From: Gammaproteobacteria bacterium Ga0077536
GTDB lineage: Bacteria; Pseudomonadota; Gammaproteobacteria; Ga0077536
Reading direction: 5' to 3'
Assembly (NCBI GenBank): GCA_001464935.1
Contig: LNEL01000060.1
Coordinates: 1-64,000 of the forward strand
DNA: 64,000 nt
In this document: piece after piece, positions 28,148 through 36,565 of the stretch
How the letters are laid out: the number at the start of each line of letters is the position of its first letter
Position numbering within the stretch: the first letter of the stretch is position 1
Program-made: the position numbers and the translations under genes
The notes under the pieces: generated by a model
The model's input: only the letters and a program-made list of their open reading frames with translations
What the model was told of the DNA's origin: nothing
The model's database searches: none

Positions 28148-28815
28148 GACGGATCCCGTGCGAGGAAGACGTAACCCTGGCCGCGACGCGTGGCAATCCT
28201 GTCTTCGCCTATCTTCTCGCGCAGGCGTCGCACATAGACCTCGATCAGATTGCTGTCGCGATCGAAGTCCTGGTCGTAGACGTGCTCGGTCAGAAAGCTC
28301 TTCGACAGCACCTTGCCGGGATGCAGCAGAAAGCAGCGCAACAGGCGGAACTCGGTGCCCGTCAGCGCCTGCGGCGCGCGCCCGGCGACGTTGACCGCCT
28401 GGCGATCCTCGTCGAGCGCGACATCGCCGCTCGCGATCTGCGGCGCGCCGTCACCCTGGGCACGGCGCAGAATCGCCTGCAACCGGGCCGCGAGTTCTTC
28501 GACGTGAAACGGCTTGCCGAGATAGTCGTCGGCGCCGGCCTTGAGGCCCGCCACGCGCTCCTGCCAGCCGTCGCGCGCGGTGAGAATCAGTACAGGCGTG
28601 CGCAGACCTGCGGCGCGCCAGTGCGCGAGGACCTCGAGCCCCGGTCGCAGAGGAAGGCCGAGATCGAGCACGATGAGATCGTATTCGACATTCGTGCCCA
28701 TGAACTCGGCATCGACGCCATCGGCCGCGTGGTCGACGGCATAGCCGAGCGCCATCAACTGTTCGCGCAGGCGCGCGGCCAGGCGCGGTTCGTCCTCGAC
28801 GAGCAGCAGACGCAT
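28144..28815 (-). CDS. OmpR/PhoP-family response regulator
   Basis: A 223-residue regulator. The receiver domain has acidic residues in [10 protein letters not shown], the phospho-Asp in LIVLDLGLP, the Thr in LILTARDGW and the Lys in LGKPFHVEE. The C-terminal winged helix has [20 protein letters not shown], the recognition helix region [16 protein letters not shown], and RGQGYVF. Its start shares one base with the PepSY stop (TGATG), and its stop overlaps the kinase start. It presumably controls this operon or envelope genes. Confidence 0.95.
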   Translation of the reverse strand: MRLLLVEDEPRLAARLREQLMALGYAVDHAADGVDAEFMGTNVEYDLIVLDLGLPLRPGLEVLAHWRAAGLRTPVLILTARDGWQERVAGLKAGADDYLGKPFHVEELAARLQAILRRAQGDGAPQIASGDVALDEDRQAVNVAGRAPQALTGTEFRLLRCFLLHPGKVLSKSFLTEHVYDQDFDRDSNLIEVYVRRLREKIGEDRIATRRGQGYVFLARDPS

Positions 28816-29117
28816 CAGTGCTCCCGCTCGAACCCGAGCCGTTCACCGCTCGCGGCATCGAACTCGAACTCATAGACGTGGCCATCGTCGCCGAGGAGTT
28901 CGATTTCGTAGACGTAGCGACCATCGTCGCGTTCGAGCTCGGTCTCGATGACGCGTCCGGGATGACGGGCGGTCACGTCAGCCAGGATGTCGCCGAGCGG
29001 GACTATCCGTCCCTCCTGTCGCAGGCGGCGCGCTGCCTCGTGACCGATATCGTCCGCGAACACGGCGGCCATCGCGCCGGCGAGGAGCACGGCCGCCAGC
29101 ACACGCGGACTAGTCAT
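28815..29117 (-). CDS. PepSY-domain periplasmic protein
   Basis: A 100-residue protein with a signal peptide ([17 protein letters not shown]) and one PepSY domain: [20 protein letters not shown], then [25 protein letters not shown]. PepSY domains bind peptides or modulate proteases and sensors at the cell surface. It lies between a second PepSY gene and the response regulator in one operon. Confidence 0.88.
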   Translation of the reverse strand: MTSPRVLAAVLLAGAMAAVFADDIGHEAARRLRQEGRIVPLGDILADVTARHPGRVIETELERDDGRYVYEIELLGDDGHVYEFEFDAASGERLGFEREH

Positions 29118-29144
29118 GGCCTGTCAGCTGCCCCGTGTCCGCCA

Positions 29145-29459
29145 TCAGTCGTCCTGCTGCTCGCCGAGCACCGTGCCCGTCTTCGCGTCCAGCTCCACAT
29201 CCCATTGCTGGCCCTGCGCATCGCTGATCTCGACTTCATAGACGAGACGGCCGCCATCGCGGTCGAGTTCGAGATCGGTAATCTCCCCCGGGCGGACCTT
29301 GTTGACGATGTCGACGACGCGCGCCTGCGGCAGGGCTTCGCCGCTGCGCCGCAGCGCTTCGGCCTGCGTAAAGCCGACGTCCGCCAGCGCGGCACCCGAG
29401 ACCAACAACAGCGCGAATGCGGGCAATACGGAACTGGGGCAGGGTTCGAAGAATTTCAT
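29145..29459 (-). CDS. PepSY-domain periplasmic protein
   Basis: A 104-residue protein with a signal peptide (SSVLPAFALLLVSGAALA) and a PepSY domain (ARVVDIVNKVRPGEITDLEL, RLVYEVEISDAQGQQWDVEL-DAKTG). The ATG at 29459 is preceded by a near-perfect AAGGAGG site, so the longer frame is rejected. It is the first gene of the PepSY-PepSY-regulator-kinase operon. It resembles the next gene enough to suggest tandem duplication. Confidence 0.88.
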   Translation of the reverse strand: MKFFEPCPSSVLPAFALLLVSGAALADVGFTQAEALRRSGEALPQARVVDIVNKVRPGEITDLELDRDGGRLVYEVEISDAQGQQWDVELDAKTGTVLGEQQDD

Positions 29460-29609
29460 GAGGCCTCCTTGTGACAACAGTGGGTATGCCGGGCGACGCC
29501 GATATTCGACGCCGCGACCGTGAAACCCAGTGTAGGGAGCACTCCTGAAATCAAGCTGAAAGTGCGTAAGCGCAGTGTGCCGCGGCGGCGCGCGGCACAC
29601 CACCCCGTC

Positions 29610-30503
29610 TCACAGGTGCTCGACGAACCAGTCGCGCGCGGCGACGCTGGTCTCGGCGAACTTCTCGATGTAGGCGGCATAGTGATCGGCCTTGATCACC
29701 ACGAGCTTCTTCGGCCCCTGCACCTTGTCGAAGCACGACAGCGCGATGTCGGTCGGGGTCGTCGTGTCGTAGTCGGAGACGATCATCATCAGCGGCGTCG
29801 GGCTGATGTATTCCATGTAGCCCATGACGTCGTATTCCATCATGTACTCGATCGACCGCAGCGTGACGCGGTTCTCCCAGGTGCAGTTCGGATCCGAATT
29901 CACGAAGTGATGAATGAAGTTGTAGGTCGCAGTGCCCGGGAACACGTGTGGTTCATTCGGATCGAGCGAGCACATCTTCATGTACGCCGATGGCTCGCCG
30001 TTGATCCGACGCAGGCGATCGTCGTCGAGCATCTTGCGGAAGCCCTCGACCGCCGTGATCGGCAGGAACTGCTGCAGGTTGTGGTGACCGCGCATGAACG
30101 GCACCTGGCTGACGATCGCCTTCACGCGACGATCGATCGCGCCGACCGCGCACACCGTGCCGCCGGTATAGCTCGTGCCCCAGATGCCGATCCGGGCGGG
30201 ATCGACTTCGGGCAGGCTCTGCGCGTAACTGATCGCGGTGCGGTAGTCGCGACGCTGCCAGGTCGGATCGATTTCCGAGCGCGGCTCGCCGCCGGAGCTG
30301 CCGAGGCAGCGATTGTCATAGACGAGCACCGAGAGACCGGCCGCGGCGAAGACTTCGGCGAACTTGTCGAGCGTCATTTCCTTGGTGCCGGAAAAGCCGT
30401 GCGCCATCACGACGCAGGCGAACGGCCCCTTGCCCTTGTCCGGTGTGTAGAACCAGCCGCGCAGCGTGACGCCGTCCGCGTTGAATTCGATATCGCGTCG
30501 CAT
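29610..30503 (-). CDS. Alpha/beta hydrolase (dienelactone hydrolase-like)
   Basis: A 297-residue alpha/beta hydrolase. It shows the oxyanion strand MAHGFSGTKEM, the nucleophile elbow GTSYTGG with serine (G-x-S-x-x-G), a candidate Asp in IVSDYDTTTPT and the His in KADHYAAY. The first strand pair VTLRGWFYTP is typical of the DLH/acetyl-xylan esterase group used on small esters or lactones. GGGGAG lies eight bases before the ATG. It has no signal peptide. Its neighbour is an acyl-CoA ligase on the same strand 114 bases downstream. Confidence 0.82.
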   Translation of the reverse strand: MRRDIEFNADGVTLRGWFYTPDKGKGPFACVVMAHGFSGTKEMTLDKFAEVFAAAGLSVLVYDNRCLGSSGGEPRSEIDPTWQRRDYRTAISYAQSLPEVDPARIGIWGTSYTGGTVCAVGAIDRRVKAIVSQVPFMRGHHNLQQFLPITAVEGFRKMLDDDRLRRINGEPSAYMKMCSLDPNEPHVFPGTATYNFIHHFVNSDPNCTWENRVTLRSIEYMMEYDVMGYMEYISPTPLMMIVSDYDTTTPTDIALSCFDKVQGPKKLVVIKADHYAAYIEKFAETSVAARDWFVEHL

Positions 30504-30617
30504 GATGTATCTCCCCTCGTTGGTGGTGTGGGCCAGGCGCGCCGACCGCTGTCGACAGCCTGATGACGGTGCGCCGTATGGTCGGCGCCCCGGGGCGGCT
30601 TGGCAAGGCGGGTGACC

Positions 30618-32195
30618 TCACGCCGTGGCCAGCAGCTCCGCTGCCATCGCGCGCAGTTTTGCCCGCTGGATCTTGGTGCCGTTGGCGCTCGGCGTCGTCG
30701 GAAACGCGTCGATCCGCACGAAGCGTCGTGGCACCTTGTAACCGGCGAGGCGCGCCTTGCACCAGTCGCGCAGCGCGCCCTCGTCGAGGTCCTGCCCCGA
30801 CTCGGCCACGACGAAGGCGACTGCCACGGGCTCATGCCCCAGCGTACCGCCGACCACCTGCGCACCCTGCACCGCCGGATGCGTTTCGAGCACGGCTTCG
30901 ATTTCCTGCGGACTGGTCAGGAAACCGCCGAGCCGCAGCACGTCGCCGATGCGCGTCACGTAGCAGAAACGACGCGGCCCCTCGAGATAGCCGAGATCGC
31001 CGGTGCGAAACCAGCCGTCGCGGAACGCCGCGCGCGTCGCCTCGGCGTCACCGAAATATTCGAGGAGCAGGCTCGGCCCCTTCAATTCGATTTCGCCGTG
31101 CTCGCCTGCCGGCAGTTCGCGCCCCGTGTCGGGATCGCAGATGCGTACGGCGGCATCGGGCGAGATCAGTTCGCCCCCTCCCTTCGCGCGCTCTTCCGCC
31201 GGCAGTTCGCGCGGCTGCAGGGCGTAGAGCGCGTGCACCTCGCTCATGCCGTAAAGACCGCAGGCCGTCACACCCCGCGCCTCGGCGCGCGTCACCAGGT
31301 CGTCGAGCGCCGGGTTGAACTTCGCATACCCGAAGAATTTCAGAGCGGGAAACGGGTGGGCCTCGGGGCGCGCGGCGAGCAGGCGATCGAGCATGTCGTC
31401 GCCGCCATTCGCATGTGTGACGTGTTCATCGTGCATCACGCGCGCGGCTTCGGTGGCGTCGAACAGCGACAGCATGCGCATCGGTGCCGCGCCTGCGAGC
31501 GCCCCGAGCGCCTGCGTGAAACCGAACACGCCGCACAGCGGCAGCGCCTGCAACACGCGCGAACCCGGCACCGCCAGGCCGAAGCCCACGGCGACATCGC
31601 GCGCATGGCGTACCACGCCGGCCTGGGCGTGGCAGACGAACTTGGGCGCCTTCGTCGTCCCCGAGGTCGTGAAGATCACGCAGCGCGCCGTCGCGGGCGC
31701 CGGCTCTGCGCGATCCTCGGCCGCAGCGCGCACAGCCGCATACGGCGTGATCGTCTTGCCCGGCAGCGTGAACGGCGCTTCATCAGGCGTTTCGGTGTAC
31801 ACGATCACGTGTTCGAGCGCGGCGAGGGCCGACGCCGGCACCGCGTCGAGAATCCCGCGGAAATCAATCGCCTTGAAACCGGGCCACAGCACCAGTGCGC
31901 GGCAGCCGGCGCGACCAAGGATGTCCTCGACCTCGTGCGAACGGAAACGCGTGTTGACCGACACCGCGATGGCGCCGAGCCGTGCGCAGGCAAAGAAGCA
32001 CTCGAGCCAGGCCGGGATGTTCGGCAGCCACAGCGCGATGCGATCGCCGGGCTGGAGGCCCAGTTGCCGGAGCCCGGCGGCGACGCGCCGGCTCGCCTGC
32101 GCGAGATCGCCGGCGGTCAGGCGCGTCGTGCCGTAGTCCACCGCATGCTGATCGGACGGCAGGGCGTCGAGAAATTGCGTGAGACTGTCGACCAT
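30618..32195 (-). CDS. AMP-dependent acyl-CoA ligase
   Basis: A 525-residue adenylate-forming enzyme. The P-loop is the divergent IFTTSGTTKAPKFVCHAQ. YGMSEV is the adenine-binding stretch, GWFRTGDLGYLEGPRRFCYV the hinge with Asp, DVLRLGGFLTSPQEIEAVL follows, and the terminal catalytic lysine is in NGTKIQRAKL. The ATG at 32195 gives a normal N-terminus; the longer frame is rejected. The acid substrate is unknown. The open class (Cys/Gly around residues 220-240) resembles aryl or branched short-chain ligases rather than long-chain FadD. Confidence 0.85.
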   Translation of the reverse strand: MVDSLTQFLDALPSDQHAVDYGTTRLTAGDLAQASRRVAAGLRQLGLQPGDRIALWLPNIPAWLECFFACARLGAIAVSVNTRFRSHEVEDILGRAGCRALVLWPGFKAIDFRGILDAVPASALAALEHVIVYTETPDEAPFTLPGKTITPYAAVRAAAEDRAEPAPATARCVIFTTSGTTKAPKFVCHAQAGVVRHARDVAVGFGLAVPGSRVLQALPLCGVFGFTQALGALAGAAPMRMLSLFDATEAARVMHDEHVTHANGGDDMLDRLLAARPEAHPFPALKFFGYAKFNPALDDLVTRAEARGVTACGLYGMSEVHALYALQPRELPAEERAKGGGELISPDAAVRICDPDTGRELPAGEHGEIELKGPSLLLEYFGDAEATRAAFRDGWFRTGDLGYLEGPRRFCYVTRIGDVLRLGGFLTSPQEIEAVLETHPAVQGAQVVGGTLGHEPVAVAFVVAESGQDLDEGALRDWCKARLAGYKVPRRFVRIDAFPTTPSANGTKIQRAKLRAMAAELLATA

Positions 32196-32313
32196 CGCGG
32201 TGGCGCTCCGGAAAAAATGGCAGACGGGGAATGTACCAGCGGTGCGCCACCGATGAAACGAACGCCGGGGTCCGATCAAGACGACCGCAGGCAGGCCGCG
32301 TAAAGTGTTCGCG

Positions 32314-33573
32314 ATGACGCCCGATCAGCTGCCCGCCACCTTCGAATTGCTGCCGAGTTTCGCCGCCGCGCTCGGCGCCGGACTCCTGATCGGGATTGAG
32401 CGCGAACGACGCAAGGGACTCGGTGCCGACCGCCGCTTTGCCGGTGTGCGCACGTTCTCGCTGGCGGCGGTGATGGGCGCGGTCGCGCAGAGCCTGGCGA
32501 TGCCCTGGATCGTGCTGCTCGGCGGCGTGCTGATCCTGGTGCTGACCGCCATCCGCTATGCGCGCGAGCGCTCGGAAGATCCCGGCATCACGACCGAACT
32601 GGCGCTGTTCGTGACCTACCTGCTCGGCGTGCAGGCGATTGAACATCCGCGCTTCGCCGCCGGCGCTGCCGTCGTCGTCGCGAGCCTGCTCTACGCGCGT
32701 CAGGGACTGCATCGCTTTTCGACCGAGCTGCTGAGTCCGACCGAACTGCGCGATGCGTTGCTGCTCGCGGGCGCCGCGCTGGTCGTGCTGCCGCTGATTC
32801 CCGCCACGCCGACCGCGTGGCTCGGTGGCCTCGATCCGCGCCGTCTATGGGCGCTCGCGGTGCTGTTCATGACGCTCCAGGGCCTGGGTCATGTTGCACT
32901 GCGTGCACTCGGCCCGCGCATCGGGCTCGCGCTCGGCGGCCTCTTATCCGGCTTCGTGTCGAGCACCGCGACGACGGCTGCGCTGGGCACCGGCGCGCGA
33001 CGCGAGCCGGGCCTGCTGCCGAGCTGCGTCGCCGGCGCCTGGTTCTCCACCGTCGCAACCGCCGTGCAGCTCGCGCTGATCGCCACCACGATCCATCCGC
33101 CGAGCCTGGCCGTGTTGCGGGTACCGCTGCTGGCGATGCTCGTCACGGCGCTCGTCCTGGCACTGATCGCGCTGAAGTCGCAGCGCGATGGCGCGCCGGC
33201 GCACACCGACGGCCATGCATTTCACGTGCTGCCGTCACTCGCCTTCGCCGCGCTGCTTGCGGGCGTCACGGCCGCCGTGGGCCTCGTCGAGCGCCAGTAC
33301 GGCCTGGCCGGTGCCACGCTGGGCATCGCGCTGGCGGGCTTTGCGGACGCCCATGCGGCCGCGACTTCCGCCCTGTCGCTCGCGCATGGCGGCCTGGTCG
33401 ATGCACCAACGCTTGCGCGCTGCGTGCTGATCGGGATGACCACCAACACCGTGAGCAAAATCCTGTTCGCGTGGATCAACGGTGGCGCGCGCTACGCCCT
33501 GTGGACCGGCGGCGGGCTGCTCGTGATTGCGCTGGCGGCGTGGCTCGCGCTGTGGTTCGGTATCGCCAGTTAG
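32314..33573 (+). CDS. MgtC/SapB-domain membrane protein with DUF4010
   Basis: A 419-residue integral membrane protein. The N-terminal part has the MgtC signature (AALGAGLLIGIERERRKG, then FAGVRTFSL). The C-terminal part is the DUF4010 block with GGLLSGFVSSTATTAALG and GMTTNTVSKILFAW. It has about twelve hydrophobic segments. MgtC domains of this long form are of uncertain transport or regulatory function. The ATG at 32314 or a GTG at 32305 could start it; neither has a strong ribosome site. It is divergent from the acyl-CoA ligase. Confidence 0.85.
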   Translation: MTPDQLPATFELLPSFAAALGAGLLIGIERERRKGLGADRRFAGVRTFSLAAVMGAVAQSLAMPWIVLLGGVLILVLTAIRYARERSEDPGITTELALFVTYLLGVQAIEHPRFAAGAAVVVASLLYARQGLHRFSTELLSPTELRDALLLAGAALVVLPLIPATPTAWLGGLDPRRLWALAVLFMTLQGLGHVALRALGPRIGLALGGLLSGFVSSTATTAALGTGARREPGLLPSCVAGAWFSTVATAVQLALIATTIHPPSLAVLRVPLLAMLVTALVLALIALKSQRDGAPAHTDGHAFHVLPSLAFAALLAGVTAAVGLVERQYGLAGATLGIALAGFADAHAAATSALSLAHGGLVDAPTLARCVLIGMTTNTVSKILFAWINGGARYALWTGGGLLVIALAAWLALWFGIAS

Positions 33574-33588
33574 CGCCGACGCTACCGT

Positions 33589-34170
33589 TCAACGCGCCGG
33601 GCGTTCGCGACGCAGGATGAAGAAGAACGGGTACGCCATCCCCTTCGCATCCATCAGCCCCAGCACCGTGTCATCGTCGACCCGGCGAAAGACGTCGTGG
33701 GTCGGCAGATGGTCGTAGATCATCGTCGCGCTGATCCTGCCGCGACACGCTGTCATCCGCAGCCGCGCGTGGCTCGAGGTCGTGCGCAACAGCCCATTGC
33801 AGACTTTCGCCAGCGGGACCGAGAGGCGGTGGAAACGCGCAAACGGCAGCAGTTGCGCGAGGCTCATCAGCACATGCAGCGGGCGCACGCTGAACACCCG
33901 GCCGTGGCGGTCCTGGAACAGCAGCGGATGCACGTGCTCGACATCGATGAACTCCTTGCCGAACCAGCCCGTCGCTTCGAGCAGCCCGTCCATCGGATGG
34001 CCGGTCGGCAGGCCAGCGCCGCGCCAGCGTCCGCGCAGGGAGGTCAGGTCGACGACCGCCAGTTCATCGAAGAACGCGAGCGCGCGCTCCGTGGTGATCG
34101 GCGGGCCGCTGAGCAGCGCGCGCAGCGTGTCGGCGGGTGTCATGGGCTGGGCGGGGGTGTCGACCGACAT
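33589..34170 (-). CDS. GXWXG/DUF4334-domain protein
   Basis: A 193-residue soluble protein with the N-terminal GXWXG domain (LTSLRGRWRGAGLPTGHPMD) followed by a DUF4334 C-terminal domain (RMTACRGRISATMIYDHLPT, then GLMDAKGMAYPFFFILRR). The family is widespread in soil bacteria and of unknown function; beta-barrel ligand binding is a fair guess. It starts 6 bases after the upstream gene and is probably co-transcribed with the glutaredoxin fusion. Confidence 0.85.
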   Translation of the reverse strand: MSVDTPAQPMTPADTLRALLSGPPITTERALAFFDELAVVDLTSLRGRWRGAGLPTGHPMDGLLEATGWFGKEFIDVEHVHPLLFQDRHGRVFSVRPLHVLMSLAQLLPFARFHRLSVPLAKVCNGLLRTTSSHARLRMTACRGRISATMIYDHLPTHDVFRRVDDDTVLGLMDAKGMAYPFFFILRRERPAR

Positions 34171-34176
34171 GGCGTA

Positions 34177-34614
34177 TCAGTGCCCGCCCGCGGCGCGCAG
34201 CGTCTCGAACAGGCCGGCATCGAAGCCGTCCATCCGCTGCGAGCCGACGAGGATCAGCGGCACGCCGTGACCGCCGAGTGCTTCGAAATCCGCGCGGTGC
34301 CCGTCGTTGAGATCGATGTCGCGTTCGTCATAGCGGACGCCGTGCTCCGTGAAATAGCGCTTGGCGCGCTTGCACACGCCACACCATTCGGCGCTGTACA
34401 TGACGACGCCGGCCGTCGCCGCCACCGCCTTCACCGGCACGATTTTCGCTGTCTCGATGGTGCTGATCCGGGGCCGCACGACTTCGGTCGCCTGTCCGGC
34501 CGGCGGCCGATCGCCGAAGTGCACCTGCCCGTCGGCGTCCTTCCACGAGTAGATTTCAGCCAGCACCGGCGTCGCCAGTAGCGACCAGACGAACAGTCCC
34601 CACCTGACAGGCAT
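34177..34614 (-). CDS. DUF4124-glutaredoxin fusion, exported
   Basis: A 145-residue protein with a signal peptide (WGLFVWSLLATPVLA), then a DUF4124 module (EIYSWKDADGQVHFGDRPPA), then a glutaredoxin-like domain with the redox motif in YSAEWCGVCKRAKRYF (CGVC) and the cis-Pro in GVPLILVGSQ. It is predicted to act in the periplasm as a thiol-disulfide exchanger. The ATG at 34614 has AAGGGAG at a proper distance, so the ATG six codons earlier is less likely. Fusions of this kind occur in other gammaproteobacteria; their substrates are unknown. Confidence 0.88.
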   Translation of the reverse strand: MPVRWGLFVWSLLATPVLAEIYSWKDADGQVHFGDRPPAGQATEVVRPRISTIETAKIVPVKAVAATAGVVMYSAEWCGVCKRAKRYFTEHGVRYDERDIDLNDGHRADFEALGGHGVPLILVGSQRMDGFDAGLFETLRAAGGH

Positions 34615-34632
34615 CACGTCTCCCTTCTTCAT

Positions 34633-34997
34633 GGCCGATCATAGGGCAGATTCGGACGGCAGCGCAGCGGTGCAGTGGCGGGGAGAAAAGATCACCCAGC
34701 CACGGAGCTCACGGAGGAATAAGAGCAAGTCGGGTTTGAATTGCTGCTGGGGACCACGGTGCGAGAATTGGAGCGGTGCAGGATGGTCGCACTGCGGCAC
34801 TGGCCAGTTTGCTGAGCGGGTTCTCGAAGGCAATCAAAGCGGCCTGTAAAGCCTCCGCCCTCATCGAAAAGATCACGAATGGGTCAGCCTGTTCCTTTGG
34901 AAAGCCCGGCAACACGGCCATCGCCGCCATGGCGGCCTCTGTGGTCTTTCTGCGCAGTGTCGTAGGTTGGGGCATGAGCCCGCCGTGCCGATTGACG
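34633..34997. other. Intergenic stretch without a convincing gene
   Basis: About 365 bases between the exported glutaredoxin and the HupE-like gene. Short frames exist on both strands but none has family similarity or a ribosome site. It contains GCCACGGAGCTCACGGAGG and GTAGGTTGGGGC, strings that resemble short sequences common in proteobacterial intergenic DNA. This may be decayed insertion or repeat DNA. Confidence 0.4.
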
Positions 34998-36044
34998 TCA
35001 AGCTACGCGCTGCACCAGCAACCAGACTCCCACGGCGCAGACACCGGCTGACAGCGTGGCGCTGATCACCGCTTCGCGTTTGAGGCGGCGGATCGCGTGC
35101 AGCAACGGGAGGACCAGCAGGATCACGGCGAGTTGTCCGACTTCGACGCCGACATTGAAACCCAGCAGCGCGGGCCACAGGCCCGTCGTCGGCAGGCCTA
35201 TCTCACGCAGCACGCTCGCAAACCCGCAACCATGGACGAGGCCGAACAGCAGGGTCACCCACACGCGACGCGACAGCGGATTCTTCGCCCACAGGTTCTC
35301 GGCTGCCACGTACGCGATCGATCCCGCGATCACGGCTTCGACGAGCACGCCGGGCAGGCGCAGCACGTCGAGCGCCGTCAGCGCCAGCGTCACGCTGTGC
35401 GCCAGGGTGAAGGCGGTGACGATGCGCACCGTGGTCTGCCAGCGCGACGGCGCGAGCAGCAGCGCGAACAGGAACAGCAGGTGATCGTAGCCGAGCAGGA
35501 TGTGTTCGACGCCGAGCTTGAGGAAAGCCGTAAAGCCACGCGCGACGGGCGATGACGGCGCCCCGCTGCCGAATGCGAGGGCGACCTCGCGCGACTCGGT
35601 AGCGAGGGTGAACTCGCGCGTCTCGCCGGCCAGGCTCGCGCGGCCCAGGATGTGCAGATCCGGGCCGAACACGTCGAAACTGTCGTCGTGCAGCGTCAGC
35701 GCGACGATGGGGCCGGGGCACACGTAGTCGATGACGAGGGTGACGCTGACGCGCGTGTCAGCCGAGGGCGGGGCCAGGGCCTCGACGGGTTCGCAGCGCG
35801 CGCCCTCGCTGCTGATGCGCAGGCCGGCACGCAACGCAGCGCGCGCCGCCCCCAGCGCCCGCGCCGCGTCGTGGTCGGCGGCCGCCAGCAGCGGCGCGGG
35901 CAGCGCCGACAGGGTCAATTCATAGCGCAGCGCGTTGTCGTTGAGGTGGACGGCGGCGTAACCGCTCACGCCACCTTCATGCGCCGATGAAGCGGATGCG
36001 ATGAGCATCAGCGCGACTGCCCGCAGCAGCGCCACGAGCTTCAC
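34998..36044 (-). CDS. HupE/UreJ-family membrane protein
   Basis: A 348-residue protein. A signal peptide (KLVALLRAVALMLIASASSA) is followed by a mature N-terminus AHEGG, a beta-rich domain of about 160 residues, and six membrane segments of the HupE/UreJ_2 type (LKLGVEHILLGYDHLLFL, FTLAHSVTLAL, LFGLVHGCGFASVL). The histidine-rich membrane motifs suggest nickel or other metal transport. The GTG at 36044 overlaps the upstream stop (GTGA) and gives a clean signal peptide, so it is preferred to the in-frame ATG at 36071. It is the last gene of the Gld-type ABC operon. Confidence 0.85.
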   Translation of the reverse strand: MKLVALLRAVALMLIASASSAHEGGVSGYAAVHLNDNALRYELTLSALPAPLLAAADHDAARALGAARAALRAGLRISSEGARCEPVEALAPPSADTRVSVTLVIDYVCPGPIVALTLHDDSFDVFGPDLHILGRASLAGETREFTLATESREVALAFGSGAPSSPVARGFTAFLKLGVEHILLGYDHLLFLFALLLAPSRWQTTVRIVTAFTLAHSVTLALTALDVLRLPGVLVEAVIAGSIAYVAAENLWAKNPLSRRVWVTLLFGLVHGCGFASVLREIGLPTTGLWPALLGFNVGVEVGQLAVILLVLPLLHAIRRLKREAVISATLSAGVCAVGVWLLVQRVA

Positions 36045-36565
36045 GGCAAGGCCGCGACGACCGCGCGCCATTCTTCACCGACGAAGTTCGACATCAGGTG
36101 AATCCGCAACGGGGGCTGGACGCGCAGATACTGCAGGCTGCCGTCCGGCGTCACGCCCCCGAACTCGAGCGCAAGGCTCTCGCCATCCTCGAGCGTCACG
36201 CGCACGCGCGGCGAGGCGGCGGCGAGTCCGTACTCCGCGTCCGCCGTGGCGCTGTCGGCCGCGTCGAGGGTGCGCACGGGCCGCGCGGTGTGCAGGAACT
36301 TGAGGGCCAGCGACAGGCGCCCGGCGACGCCGGAGGCCAGTGCCGCGTCATCGAGATACCAGCCGTCGTCGCGGCGCTCGATCTGCCAGGTGCGAGCGCC
36401 GTCGCGCAGTTCGACTCCGCGCACGTGCTCAGGGGTCTGCGTCATCACGCCGGCGGCCTCGAAGGCAACGAACTGCTCGCGCGTCGGCCGCGCGCCGGTG
36501 ACGAGCATGACGACCAGGTAGCCCGTCGCCAGCAATGCAAGCGCCGCGCGCCACGCGGTCCTCAT
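36041..36565 (-). CDS. DUF4340-like protein
   Basis: A 174-residue protein with one N-terminal membrane segment (ALALLATGYLVVMLVTG) and a soluble beta-rich domain (GVELRDGARTWQIERRDDGW, then RVRVTLEDGESLALEFGG), as in DUF4340 proteins that accompany GldFG-type ABC systems. The ATG overlaps the gldG-like stop (ATGA), and the stop overlaps the hupE-like GTG. This tight coupling indicates work in the same complex or pathway. Confidence 0.7.
   Translation of the reverse strand: MRTAWRAALALLATGYLVVMLVTGARPTREQFVAFEAAGVMTQTPEHVRGVELRDGARTWQIERRDDGWYLDDAALASGVAGRLSLALKFLHTARPVRTLDAADSATADAEYGLAAASPRVRVTLEDGESLALEFGGVTPDGSLQYLRVQPPLRIHLMSNFVGEEWRAVVAALP

Noticed and set aside
34709..34975. 88-residue minus-strand ORF between glutaredoxin and HupE genes
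   Set aside because: No ribosome site, no family resemblance, and stretches that look like common intergenic repeats.
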